From the NCBI RefSeq assembly GCF_014653785.1, contig NZ_BNAS01000007.1, positions 1 to 64,000 of the forward strand: DNA of 64,000 nt, given 5' to 3'. The notes below the pieces were generated by a model that did no database searches, had not been told where the DNA came from, and was given only the letters and a program-made list of their open reading frames with translations. The first letter of the stretch is position 1. Each line of letters opens with the position of its first letter. The stretch is from Promicromonospora soli. GTDB taxonomy: Bacteria; Actinomycetota; Actinomycetes; Actinomycetales; Cellulomonadaceae. The position numbers and the translations under genes are program-made. This document shows, piece after piece, positions 29,232-38,208 of the stretch.

Positions 29232-30256
29232 GCGCCTGCTCCGATCAGCATCGACGTGGCGGGGCGGCGGTGTGCCTCGGGCGGCGTCTTGCTGTACCCG
29301 AAGCGGAACAGCATCCAGGCCATCCGGTCCTGGCTCTCGTCGGCGGCGACCGCCTCGACGAACGCCCGGTGCGAGCCGGGGTTGGTGATCACCGTCCCGA
29401 ACGGGTGGAGCCGGACGTCGAAGGCGGTGAGCTCGAGCCAGAGCCGCATGAACGTGCGGCCGGCCTCGATGTAGTCGGCAGGCTTCGCGAACGGGCCCTC
29501 CAGCCGGCCGAGCTGGCGCACCCCGCGCATGGTGTTCAGGTAGATGCCGCGGATCGCCGCGCCGATGACCGGCGCGTCCCACAGGTCGCGGTGCGACATC
29601 ACGAACCTGAGCAGGGGGCCGGGCATGAGCATGGCCTCGGCGCTCAGGCCGTCCGCCCGGACGCGCGCGTCGTCCTTGCTGAACCGCAGCCAGGTCATGA
29701 TCTCGTCGTACACCGCGTCGTTGCGCAGGTCCGAGAACAGGGTCGCCTGGTTGATGTGCACCAGCCTGCGCACGGTCCGGCGGTCCGCGGTCGTGCGGAA
29801 CGTGTGCCCCGCCGAGCTCGCCACACCGGCGGCGGCCGCAAGTACCTCGTCGGGCACGAGCCGTGTGTCGTAGGGGCGACGGGACGTGCGGCGGGACCGG
29901 AACAGCTCCAGCCGTGCCCGTTCGTCCCACGATACGGGCCGGGGCGTGAGGGTCACCGTGCCCAGGGCGTGCAGCCGGTCGGTGCTCGCGAAGTCCATCT
30001 CGCCGTGGTCGAGGCTCTCCGCCACCCCGTACCCGAGCCCTTCGGCCACGGTGCGGAGCGACTCCAGGAAGACGCCCGCGCAGACGTGCCCGAAAGGAAT
30101 GCCGAACGACTCCGCCGGGAGCCCCAGGTCGAGGTCGTAGTAGAGCTGCGCGGTCCGGTCGTCGACGGGCCGGAGCTTGATGGGCTGCGAGTTGTGCGGG
30201 GACGGGTAGTGGCGAGCATCCTCGACGATGCGGAGCCACGGCTCGGAATGCGACAC
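29228..30256 (-). CDS. nitroreductase-fold (Acg-like) protein
   Basis: A 342-residue protein with a nitroreductase-like fold: PSPHNSQPIKLRPV near the N-terminus (flavin-phosphate region), RSRRTSRRPYD in the middle, and TWLRFSK with a NTMRGVRQLGRLEGPF segment. The closest general type is the Acg/nitroreductase group, in which some members bind flavin without typical reductase activity. GGAGAAG lies seven bases before the GTG. It is the first gene of a two-gene unit with the adenylating enzyme. The substrate is unknown. Confidence 0.7.
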   Translation of the reverse strand: MSHSEPWLRIVEDARHYPSPHNSQPIKLRPVDDRTAQLYYDLDLGLPAESFGIPFGHVCAGVFLESLRTVAEGLGYGVAESLDHGEMDFASTDRLHALGTVTLTPRPVSWDERARLELFRSRRTSRRPYDTRLVPDEVLAAAAGVASSAGHTFRTTADRRTVRRLVHINQATLFSDLRNDAVYDEIMTWLRFSKDDARVRADGLSAEAMLMPGPLLRFVMSHRDLWDAPVIGAAIRGIYLNTMRGVRQLGRLEGPFAKPADYIEAGRTFMRLWLELTAFDVRLHPFGTVITNPGSHRAFVEAVAADESQDRMAWMLFRFGYSKTPPEAHRRPATSMLIGAGA

Positions 30257-30426
30257 CAGATATCTTCTCCGTTCGGCACACCCTGCGGCTCGCCACGAGC
30301 TGGACGCCGCTGAAGGATCCGATCATGACCTGGACAGATGTGCTGTCTCACCGATCATCGCCGCAACCTAGCGCAGCCGCCCGGTGCACCGCCCGGAAAG
30401 TGCGGAAGCGTCATGGACCGGCAAGA

Positions 30427-30467
30427 GGCCGGGTGGCCGACAGCTGAGTGCTGCCGGCCACCCGGCC
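30427..30467. terminator. strong hairpin downstream of phoX
   Basis: A 13-base arm (30427-30439) is perfectly complementary to 30455-30467, and inside it CAGC/GCTG can extend the stem after one mismatch. It begins 20 bases past the phoX stop on the minus strand and separates it from the nitroreductase promoter. It is a likely factor-independent terminator. Confidence 0.7.
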
Positions 30468-30486
30468 GTCTGGTCGCTCCGGGAGG

Positions 30487-32652
30487 TCAGCGGGTGCGGT
30501 AGACCTGCACCACCGTCGGACGCGGGCCGCGGAAGTCGCCGGCCTCCGGGGTGGCGCCGTCGGCGACGTAGTCCGGGAAGAAGGACTGCGGCGCGGCGTA
30601 CGTGCCGTCCTCGCCCGGGTGCTGCACGTTCACGTAGACCATGCCGTCCCGGGAGTCGATGATCGGGCCGCAGGTCTCGGCGCCGGCCGGCACCGAGAGG
30701 AACTGCTGCACGTGCCCGCGCTCCGGGCCCACGACCGGCACCTTGAACAGGCCGTCGCACTTGGCGATCGAGCTGGAGCTGGGCTGGCCGTCGGTCGAGA
30801 TCCAGAGGTTGCCCTCGGCGTCGAACGCGAGGTTGTCCGGGCATGAGATGGGCGACACGCGCTCGCGCGGGTAGCCCGAGAAGTACGTGCCCTCGACGGC
30901 GGGGTCGCCCGCGACGAGCAGCAGGTTCCACGTGAAGCGGGTGGAGGTCTGGTCGCCCGACGGGATGATCTCGACCACGTGGCCGTCCCGGTTGCCGTTG
31001 ACGGTGGCGCCGCCCACGACCTTGCGGTTGCGCGGGTTGGGCTCCGTGGGGCCCTCGACGGTGTTGGTCGGGGTGCGGCCCGAGTTGTTGGTGCACGCCA
31101 CGTAGATGCGGCCCGTGACCGGGCTGATCTCGACGTCCTCCGGGCGGTCCATCTTGGTGGCGCCGACCTTGTCCGCGGCGAGGCGCGTGTAGACCAGCAC
31201 CTCCTCGACGGACATGCCGGCCACCTTGCTGGCACCGCCGACCACGAGGGGCAGCCACTCGCCGGAGCCGTCGAAGGCGCCGTCGGACGGGACCGCGCCC
31301 GAGCCGTCGATCTCGGCGGCCGGGGAGTCACCGGTGAACTTCGCGACGTACAGGTCGCCCTCGGAGAGCAGCGTCTTGTTGTGGGCACGGGCCCACTGCG
31401 AGTAGCCCGGGGCCACGCGGCGGGAGGAGACGAACTTGTAGACGTAGTCGAATGCCTGGTCGTCGCCCATGTACGCGACCGCGTGGCCGCGGCGGGACAG
31501 GGTGACGTTCGCGCCCTCGTGCTTGAACCGGCCCATGGCGGTGTGCTTCACGGGCGGTGCGGACGGGTCGTGCGGGTCGAGCTCCACGATCCAGCCGAAG
31601 CGGTTGGCCTCGTTCTCGTACCCGGCGCCGCCGCCGAAGCGGGGGTCGTCGGCCTCCCAGCCGTAGCTGGTGGTCGCGGCGATGCCGTAGCGGGCGTCGG
31701 CGGTCGGGTTGGCCCCCGCACGCACGAAGTAGCCGTTGAAGTTCTCCTCGCCCGACAGGACGGTGCCCCACGGCGTGGTGCCGCCGGCGCAGTTGTTCAT
31801 GGTGCCGAGCACGCGGGTGCCGGTCGGGTCCGCCGTCGTCTTGAGCAGGTCGGAGCCGGCTGCCGGGCCGTCGATGACGAACTCGGTGTCCATGTCGATG
31901 CGGCGGTTGACCGGGCTGATCCGCTGGTAGGACCAGGGCTTGCCCGGCGCCGGGCGCCGGACCTCAACGACCGCCATGCCGTGCGCGGCGCGCTCGATGG
32001 CGCGGGCGTACGCGTTCTTCTTGGTGGTGACGTTGCCTGCGGCGTCCGTCTCCCAGTACTTGGCGGTGGGCGGGAACATGACCGCCGCGTTCGTGTACTC
32101 GTGGTTCGAGACGAGCAGGCCGCGGGTGCCGCGGGTGTAGGCGCCGGCGTCGAACGGCAGGATGTCGAGGTAGTCGCAGTTGTAGCCGAACTGCTTGGCC
32201 TGCTGCTCCGGCGTCTGGTTGTCCGGGTCGAAGGTGCGCGCACCCGGGAGGATCGGGTCACCCCAGCGGATGATCGGGTCCCAGGTGTAGCCCTCGGGCA
32301 CCACCAGCGCGTCGACGTCGACGGGCTGCGGGTCGATCGCGCCGAAGGCCAGGCCGCGGCCGGCGTGGCCGGGGAAGCGCCCCTCGGGCAGGGTCACGGC
32401 ATCGGCCGACGGCGCACCGACGCCCTGTGCGCCGATCACCACGGCACCGGCGGCGACCGCCAGCGTGCCGAGCACGGCACGGCGCGACAGCACCGAGCTC
32501 ACGACATCCTTGAAGTACTCGTTGGCGCTCTCGTTGGGAGCGGGGTGAAGGCACGCGTCATTGCACTTGAGGCGGCAGGTGACGGCACTGCGCTTACCGC
32601 GCGCGTGCGTGTTCACCATCAGCAGCGGGCGGTTTTCAGGGGCGATCGTCAT
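30487..32652 (-). CDS. phoX: PhoX-family alkaline phosphatase, Tat-exported
   Basis: A 721-residue PhoX/DUF839 protein with a beta-propeller that binds Fe and Ca and releases phosphate outside the cell. A long N-terminus precedes the twin-arginine signal (SRRAVLGTLAVAAGAVV, about 56-72). Family words include LVSNHEY, GTMNNCAGGTTPWGT followed by SGEENF, and DRPEDVE. The GGAG ribosome site lies in a small perfect stem (CGGAG-3 nt-CTCCG, 32653-32665) directly before the ATG, so translation may be restrained. No convincing series of Pho boxes was found upstream. Confidence 0.9.
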   Translation of the reverse strand: MTIAPENRPLLMVNTHARGKRSAVTCRLKCNDACLHPAPNESANEYFKDVVSSVLSRRAVLGTLAVAAGAVVIGAQGVGAPSADAVTLPEGRFPGHAGRGLAFGAIDPQPVDVDALVVPEGYTWDPIIRWGDPILPGARTFDPDNQTPEQQAKQFGYNCDYLDILPFDAGAYTRGTRGLLVSNHEYTNAAVMFPPTAKYWETDAAGNVTTKKNAYARAIERAAHGMAVVEVRRPAPGKPWSYQRISPVNRRIDMDTEFVIDGPAAGSDLLKTTADPTGTRVLGTMNNCAGGTTPWGTVLSGEENFNGYFVRAGANPTADARYGIAATTSYGWEADDPRFGGGAGYENEANRFGWIVELDPHDPSAPPVKHTAMGRFKHEGANVTLSRRGHAVAYMGDDQAFDYVYKFVSSRRVAPGYSQWARAHNKTLLSEGDLYVAKFTGDSPAAEIDGSGAVPSDGAFDGSGEWLPLVVGGASKVAGMSVEEVLVYTRLAADKVGATKMDRPEDVEISPVTGRIYVACTNNSGRTPTNTVEGPTEPNPRNRKVVGGATVNGNRDGHVVEIIPSGDQTSTRFTWNLLLVAGDPAVEGTYFSGYPRERVSPISCPDNLAFDAEGNLWISTDGQPSSSSIAKCDGLFKVPVVGPERGHVQQFLSVPAGAETCGPIIDSRDGMVYVNVQHPGEDGTYAAPQSFFPDYVADGATPEAGDFRGPRPTVVQVYRTR

Positions 32653-32779
32653 CGGAGACTCTCCGGTCCGAACTTGGGGGGTGGGTCGACGTCAACCTAG
32701 GAGCAGGCGGTGTCTCACCCGCGAAAGGTCCGGTACGTCCAGGTGAACGGGACGTGTCCAGGAAGTAGGTCCACGCACT

Positions 32780-33904
32780 TCACCCGAGGAGCGCGCGGCT
32801 CGTCACGTCGCGCCAGCCCTCGGCGCGCAGCAGCTCCTCCGCGCCGCGCGACCGCAGTCCTCGCTCGCACACCACGAGCACCGGCCCGTCGACCGGGTGG
32901 TCCAGCAGCTCGGGCGGGAAGTTCCCCGCCGCCAGATCCTCGAGGCGCGCGAACACGGCCCCGGGCACGGCGCCCGGCCGCAGCCCGACGTCGAGCAGCA
33001 GCACACCGGGCGCCGCGAGCCGCGTCGCCGGTCTCGCGACCGTGCCGGTCGAGGCTGCGGCCGTGCCGGACCCGGCCGGGACCGGCGTCGCTGCCAGGCC
33101 CGCACCTTCCGCACCCGGGGCCACAGCGCCGCCCGGGGGGCCCGGCGGCGGTGGCGCCAGCACGATCGTGTCCCACGCGGAGGTGCGCGCGTCGTAGGCC
33201 AGCAGACGGCCCAGCGCCGGCTCGCCCGTCCCGGTCAGGACCTTCACGGCCTCGACCGCCATCGTCGAGCCCACGACGCCGCACGCCGGGCTCAGCACGC
33301 CCACCGTCGCGCACGACTCCCCCTCGGGAGGCTGCGGGCCGAACACGTCCGGGTAGGTGATCGCACGCCCGTCCGGCGCCGCCGACCAGAAGACGCTCAC
33401 CTGACCGTCCCAGCCCAGCACCGTGCCCCAGACGACGGGCAGGCCGAGGCTCGCGGCGGCGTCGGACACGGCGTAGCGCGTCTCGAACGTGTCCGACCCG
33501 TCGACCACCAGGTGGTACCCGCCGAGGATCGCCCTGGCGTTGTCGCGGGTCAGCCGGTCGCGGTGCGCGACCACCTCGACGTCGGGGGCCAGCCCGCGCA
33601 GCACGTCGGCGGCCGACGTCGTCTTCGCGCGCCCGACGTCGGCCACCGAGTGCAGCACCTGGCGCTGCAGGTTGGAGGCGTCGACGACGTCGTCGTCCAC
33701 GATGCCGAGCGTGCCCACGCCGGCAGCTGCGAGGTACTGGAGCACCGGCGACCCGAGGCCGCCTGCGCCCACCACGACCACCTTCGACGCGGCGAGGCGC
33801 TCCTGCGCGGCCACGCCGAACCCGTCCAGCAGGAGGTGCCGCGCGGCCCGACGCCGCTCGGCGGGACCGAGCGACGGCACAGCTGGCACCTCCCGGTCCT
33901 GCAT
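32780..33904 (-). CDS. moeB: MoeB/ThiF-type adenylyltransferase with rhodanese domain
   Basis: A 374-residue E1-like enzyme that adenylates the C-terminus of sulfur-carrier proteins (MoaD, ThiS or CysO-like). The nucleotide loop is GAGGLGSPVLQYLAAAG (about 47) and DDVVDASNLQRQ follows. The usual first CxxC zinc pair is absent, but the Cys of GESCATVGVL is present. After a Pro/Ala-rich linker a rhodanese domain (about 280-370) has the active loop CERGLR. It starts six bases after the etfA stop, so it probably belongs to the etfBA operon. Confidence 0.88.
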   Translation of the reverse strand: MQDREVPAVPSLGPAERRRAARHLLLDGFGVAAQERLAASKVVVVGAGGLGSPVLQYLAAAGVGTLGIVDDDVVDASNLQRQVLHSVADVGRAKTTSAADVLRGLAPDVEVVAHRDRLTRDNARAILGGYHLVVDGSDTFETRYAVSDAAASLGLPVVWGTVLGWDGQVSVFWSAAPDGRAITYPDVFGPQPPEGESCATVGVLSPACGVVGSTMAVEAVKVLTGTGEPALGRLLAYDARTSAWDTIVLAPPPPGPPGGAVAPGAEGAGLAATPVPAGSGTAAASTGTVARPATRLAAPGVLLLDVGLRPGAVPGAVFARLEDLAAGNFPPELLDHPVDGPVLVVCERGLRSRGAEELLRAEGWRDVTSRALLG

Positions 33905-33909
33905 CGTGC

Positions 33910-34887
33910 TCAGCCCTTGTGCTTGCGGATCTCTGCCGCGGCCTGCGGGAGCACATCGGCCAGCCGGCCCACGACGGCGAAGTCGCAGATCTCGAAGATC
34001 GGCGCCTCGGGGTCGCTGTTCACCGCGATGATCACCTGGGACGCCTGCATGCCTCCGCGGTGGTGCGGCGCGCCCGAGATGCCCGCGCCGATGTAGACGC
34101 GCGGGGCGACCGTGACGCCGGTCTGCCCCACGTACGTGTCCCACCAGCCCTCGAACGCGGCGTCGCGGGATGCGCCGACTGCCGCGCCGAGGGCGTCCGC
34201 GAGGTCCTCGACGGGTCCGAAGTCGCCGTCGGTGCCGCGCCCGCCGGCCACCACGACCGCCGCCTGGTCCAGGGGCGGCCGGCCGCTCGTGTCGGACTTG
34301 ACCTCGCGGGACAGCAGCTTCACCGGGGACGGGGCCACCTCGACGGCGAAGCCCTCGGTCACGGGCTCGACGGCGGCCGCAGCGGGCTGCGCGACGGCGG
34401 AGTTGGCGCGAACGGTCACCACCGCGACGTCGGTGGTCACGGCGCACTCGGTGTCCCACGAGCCGGCGAAGACCCGCTTGCCGGCCACGATCCGGCCGCC
34501 CTGCTCGCGGACGGAGGCGGCGTCGATGACGAGGCCTGCGCCCAGCTCGTGCGCGGCGAGCGCCGCGGCCTCCTTCGCGGCGAACGACGTGGGCAGCAGC
34601 ACCACGTCCGCGTCGGTGAGGCGCACCGCGGCGGCCAGCCCGGCGGCGACGACGGCGGGCAGGTGCCGCTCGTCGCCGCTCACGGAGGCGCCGTCGCGGG
34701 CGGGCTGCGCCTGGCGGACGGTCTCGACGCCGTAGGCACCGAGCTGCGCCAGCACCTCGACGGTGGGCGCCTCCAGGGCGACTGCCTCGACCCGGCCGAG
34801 GCCGCGCGCGATGGTGAGCAGCTCGAGCACGCTGGTGCGGACCTCGGTCGCGGGGTCGAGCAGTACCAGAACGGTGCGGTTGGTCAT
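33910..34887 (-). CDS. etfA: electron transfer flavoprotein alpha subunit
   Basis: A 325-residue EtfA. The C-terminal FAD domain carries the family pattern: VVAGGRGT, GASRDAAFEG, VGQTGVTVAPRVYIGAGISG, APHHRGGM and APIFEICDFAVVGR. With EtfB it passes electrons from dehydrogenases to the respiratory chain. ATG 34887 is preferred to GTG 34890 because AAAGG is spaced six bases from it. Its gene follows etfB after 14 bases. Confidence 0.95.
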   Translation of the reverse strand: MTNRTVLVLLDPATEVRTSVLELLTIARGLGRVEAVALEAPTVEVLAQLGAYGVETVRQAQPARDGASVSGDERHLPAVVAAGLAAAVRLTDADVVLLPTSFAAKEAAALAAHELGAGLVIDAASVREQGGRIVAGKRVFAGSWDTECAVTTDVAVVTVRANSAVAQPAAAAVEPVTEGFAVEVAPSPVKLLSREVKSDTSGRPPLDQAAVVVAGGRGTDGDFGPVEDLADALGAAVGASRDAAFEGWWDTYVGQTGVTVAPRVYIGAGISGAPHHRGGMQASQVIIAVNSDPEAPIFEICDFAVVGRLADVLPQAAAEIRKHKG

Positions 34888-34901
34888 CACGTGCCTTTCA
34901 C

Positions 34902-35714
34902 TCAGACCAGGTCGTTGCGGATCAGGAAGTCGGCGAGCGCCACGCCGCCCTCACCCTTGTCGGTGACGATCTCGGGCTCGGCGCGCTCCGGGCGCGGGGC
35001 CGCCGACAGCGTCTCCGTGCGCGCACCGGCGGTGCCCGCCACGGCCGGGTCGATCCCGATGTCGGCCGGGGACCACACCTCGATCGCCTTGCTGCGGGCC
35101 GCCATGATGAGCTTGAAGCCCGGGAAGCGCGGCTGGTTGGCCGTGTCCGTCACGGACAGGACGGCGGGCAGCGGGCCCGACAGCTGCTCGGTGACGTCGC
35201 CGAGCTCGCGGGTGATGGTGAGCACGCGACCCGCCAGCTCGACCTTCTTGGCGAGGTTCAGGGTGGGCAGGCCGAGCTCGGCTCCCAGCAGGGTCGGGAT
35301 CACGGAGCCCAGGCCGTCGAGGGCCGCCATGCCGGTCACCACGAGGTCCACCGGGGACTCCTCGCCGAGCTTGCGGACGGCCGCGGCGAGCACCGCGGCG
35401 GTGCCGAAGTAGTCGGAGCCGGCCAGGGCGTCGTCGGACACGCGGATGCCGCGGTCCACGCCCAGCTGGAACGCCTTGCGGAGCGCGACGTCGCCGTCGG
35501 GCCCGGCCATGGTGATGACGACCACCTCGCCCTCCTGGGGCCCGATGCTGCCCGACTCGCGCTCGGCCTCTACCAGCCGCAGGGCGGCCTCGATCGCGTT
35601 CTCGTCCAGCTCGTTGAGGGTGCCGTCTCCGGCGTTGCGCACGACCCGACGGTCCTCGAAACCACGCTCGGTGTTGATGTCGGGGACGTACTTGGCGGTG
35701 ACCACGATGCGCAT
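34902..35714 (-). CDS. etfB: electron transfer flavoprotein beta subunit
   Basis: A 270-residue EtfB: MRIVVTAKYVPD start, LNELDENAIEAALRL, an AGSDYFGTAAVLAAA segment and the AMP-site region VVTGMAALDGLGSVIP. No ribosome site is present. TACCGT six bases before the ATG suggests a leaderless transcript. It is the first gene of the etfBA-moeB unit, divergent from glgX. Confidence 0.95.
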   Translation of the reverse strand: MRIVVTAKYVPDINTERGFEDRRVVRNAGDGTLNELDENAIEAALRLVEAERESGSIGPQEGEVVVITMAGPDGDVALRKAFQLGVDRGIRVSDDALAGSDYFGTAAVLAAAVRKLGEESPVDLVVTGMAALDGLGSVIPTLLGAELGLPTLNLAKKVELAGRVLTITRELGDVTEQLSGPLPAVLSVTDTANQPRFPGFKLIMAARSKAIEVWSPADIGIDPAVAGTAGARTETLSAAPRPERAEPEIVTDKGEGGVALADFLIRNDLV

Positions 35715-35788
35715 GGGGTAACGGTACGACGTCGGGCGGCGTGGGACGGATCGGCGTCCACCATCGCGTCTCTGCCACGATTGGGCAC

Positions 35789-38110
35789 ATGGTGCAGTCC
35801 AAAAGAGCAAGACCGCAGCGGGCGCCGGGCGACCCGGCGCCGCGTCCGGTCGTCCGGCCGCTGATCCGGCCTTCGGCCCGCCGCAGCCACGTTCCACCGC
35901 TGGGCGTGTACGTCACGCCCGACGGCGGGATCGACGCCGCCGTCCTCGCATCCCACGCGACCGCCGTCGACCTGTGCCTCATCGACGTCACGGACCCGGC
36001 CCTGGACGAGCACGACCCGAACCGGTACGCCGAGCGTCGGTTCGAGATGGTGGGCCCGGTGTACGGCGTCTGGCACACGCACGTCCCGGAAGTCGCGCCG
36101 GGCCAGCGCTACGGCTTCAGGGTGTACGGGCCGTGGGACCCGCGCGCGGGACTGCGGCACAACCCGAACAAGCTGCTGGTCGACCCGTACGCGCGCGGGT
36201 TCGCGGGCGAGCTGCGGTACGGGCCGGAGATCGTGGGCTCGGTGGCCACACGGCGGGACGAGGGGCCGGGACCGGGCTGGTGGCTGGGCGACCGCTACGG
36301 CGCCGCGGACGACCGGGACTCCCTGGCGTACGTGCCGCACTCCGTGGTCGTCGGGCCGCTGCCGCCGCCGGCTCCCCTGTCCCGGCCGCGCGTGCCGTGG
36401 GCCGACACGGTGATCTACGAGGCGCACGTGCGCGGCCTGACGATGCTCCGTGAGGACATCCCGGCAGAGCTGCGGGGCACCTACGCGGGGGCGGCGCACC
36501 CGGCCGTCGTCGAGCACCTGAAGAGCCTGGGGGTGACCACGCTCGAGCTGCTGCCGATCCACCAGAGCGTGGCCGAGCCACGGCTCGCCGCCGACGGGCT
36601 GCCGAACTACTGGGGCTACAACACGCTCGGGTTCTTCGCGCCCAATGCCGCCTACGCGACCCAGGCCGCCCAGGACCGGGGCGCCGAGGCCGTGCTCGAC
36701 GAGGTGCGCGGCATGGTGTACCTGCTGCACAAGGCGGGCATCGAGGTGCTGCTCGACGTGGTCTACAACCACACCTGCGAGGGCGGCGACGACAGCCTGC
36801 ACCTGTCCTGGCGCGGCCTCGACAACCCGGTCTACTACCTGCACGACGGCGCCTCGCCGGCCGCCCTCGCGGACGTCACGGGCACGGGCAACTCGCTGGA
36901 CTTCCGGCGGCCCCGCGTGATCCAGATGGCCCTGGACTCCCTGCGGTACTGGGCCGAGACCGTCGGCGTCGACGGGTACCGGTTCGACCTCGCGGTGACG
37001 CTCGGCCGGGGCAACGTCGGGTTCGACCCGGACCACCCGTTGCTGGTGGCGCTGCAGACGGACCCGGTGCTGTCCGGCCTCAAGCTCGTGGCGGAGCCCT
37101 GGGACGTGGGGCCCGGCGGCTGGCAGACCGGGTCGTTCCCGCCGCCCATGGCGGAGTGGAACGACCGGTTCCGCGACGCCGCCCGCCAGTTCTGGCTGGA
37201 TGCGCCCCGGCAGGGTGCGCACGGGCTGGAGATGGTCGGCCTGCGCGACCTCGCCACCCGCCTGGCCGGGAGCGCCGACCTGTTCGGGCCGGGTGACCCG
37301 CCGCTGGTGCGCGGACCTGTGGCGTCGGTCAACTACGTGACGGCGCACGACGGCTTCACGCTCGCCGACCTCGTGGCCTACGACCACAAGCACAACGAGG
37401 CCAACGGCGAGGACAACCGCGACGGGTCGGACAACAACCTGTCGTGGAACCACGGGATCGAGGGCCACACCCTGTCCGGCGACGACGCCACCACGGAGCC
37501 CTGGCAGGCGATCGTGCCGCCCCGCCGCAGGTCGCAGCGCAACCTGCTGGGCACCCTCCTGCTCGCGGCCGGCACGCCGATGCTGACCGCGGGGGACGAG
37601 TTCGGCCGCACGCAGGGCGGCAACAACAACGCGTACGTCCAGGACAACGAGGTCTCCTGGCTGCGGTGGCCCAAGGACTACGCCGCCACCGACCTGCTGG
37701 AGACGACCCGCTATCTGCTGCGGCTGCGACGGGAGCACCCGGCGCTGCGCCCCGACTCGTTCTACCTCGGCGCACCCAGGCCGGGCGAGTCCGACCCGGA
37801 CCTGCTCTGGTTCTCCGGGGCAGGGGCGCCGATGGAGCCCGCCACCTGGAACAACCCCTCCCGGCGAGTGCTGCAGATGCTCCGGCCCGGACCGGCCGTG
37901 GGCGACGCCGACGTGCTGCTGGTCATCAACGGCGGCCTGGACGACGCCTACGTGACGCTGCCGCCGACCCAGCCCGGCAGCGCACCGTGGGAGCTGGTGT
38001 GGGACTCCGCGTGGGACGCCCCCGAGCTGCCCGAGGACGAGGCCGGCCCCCGCACGTCGGTGACCATGAACGCGCTCAGCATGCACGTTCTGCTCTCCGC
38101 GGGCACGTGA
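35789..38110 (+). CDS. glgX: glycogen debranching enzyme GlgX
   Basis: A 773-residue GH13 enzyme of the GlgX/isoamylase group. It has an N-terminal CBM48-type domain (YGFRVYGPWDP), NYWGYNT, DVVYNHT (about 323), the nucleophile in GYRFDLA (about 398), the acid in AEPWD (about 437) and NYVTAHDGF. It hydrolyses alpha-1,6 branches of limit dextrin during glycogen breakdown. A basic, poorly conserved N-terminal tail of about 45 residues precedes the core. ATG 35789 has no good ribosome site. Confidence 0.93.
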   Translation: MVQSKRARPQRAPGDPAPRPVVRPLIRPSARRSHVPPLGVYVTPDGGIDAAVLASHATAVDLCLIDVTDPALDEHDPNRYAERRFEMVGPVYGVWHTHVPEVAPGQRYGFRVYGPWDPRAGLRHNPNKLLVDPYARGFAGELRYGPEIVGSVATRRDEGPGPGWWLGDRYGAADDRDSLAYVPHSVVVGPLPPPAPLSRPRVPWADTVIYEAHVRGLTMLREDIPAELRGTYAGAAHPAVVEHLKSLGVTTLELLPIHQSVAEPRLAADGLPNYWGYNTLGFFAPNAAYATQAAQDRGAEAVLDEVRGMVYLLHKAGIEVLLDVVYNHTCEGGDDSLHLSWRGLDNPVYYLHDGASPAALADVTGTGNSLDFRRPRVIQMALDSLRYWAETVGVDGYRFDLAVTLGRGNVGFDPDHPLLVALQTDPVLSGLKLVAEPWDVGPGGWQTGSFPPPMAEWNDRFRDAARQFWLDAPRQGAHGLEMVGLRDLATRLAGSADLFGPGDPPLVRGPVASVNYVTAHDGFTLADLVAYDHKHNEANGEDNRDGSDNNLSWNHGIEGHTLSGDDATTEPWQAIVPPRRRSQRNLLGTLLLAAGTPMLTAGDEFGRTQGGNNNAYVQDNEVSWLRWPKDYAATDLLETTRYLLRLRREHPALRPDSFYLGAPRPGESDPDLLWFSGAGAPMEPATWNNPSRRVLQMLRPGPAVGDADVLLVINGGLDDAYVTLPPTQPGSAPWELVWDSAWDAPELPEDEAGPRTSVTMNALSMHVLLSAGT

Positions 38111-38117
38111 CCGGCGA

Positions 38118-38147
38118 GTGGCCTGGGCGCGCTGGCGCCCAGGCCAC
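38118..38147. terminator. GC-rich terminator hairpin after glgX
   Basis: A perfect 13-base stem (38118-38130 with 38135-38147) and a 4-nt loop lie eight bases after the glgX stop. Confidence 0.8.
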
Positions 38148-38208
38148 CTCACCCCCCAAATGACCGCCGATGGCACCACGAGGGGTGAGACATCGTTAGG
38201 GTGCGCTC

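Noticed and set aside
32738-32748. GTTCACC word upstream of phoX considered as a Pho box
   Set aside because: Only one good 11-mer; the neighbouring units do not match the direct repeats needed for PhoP binding.
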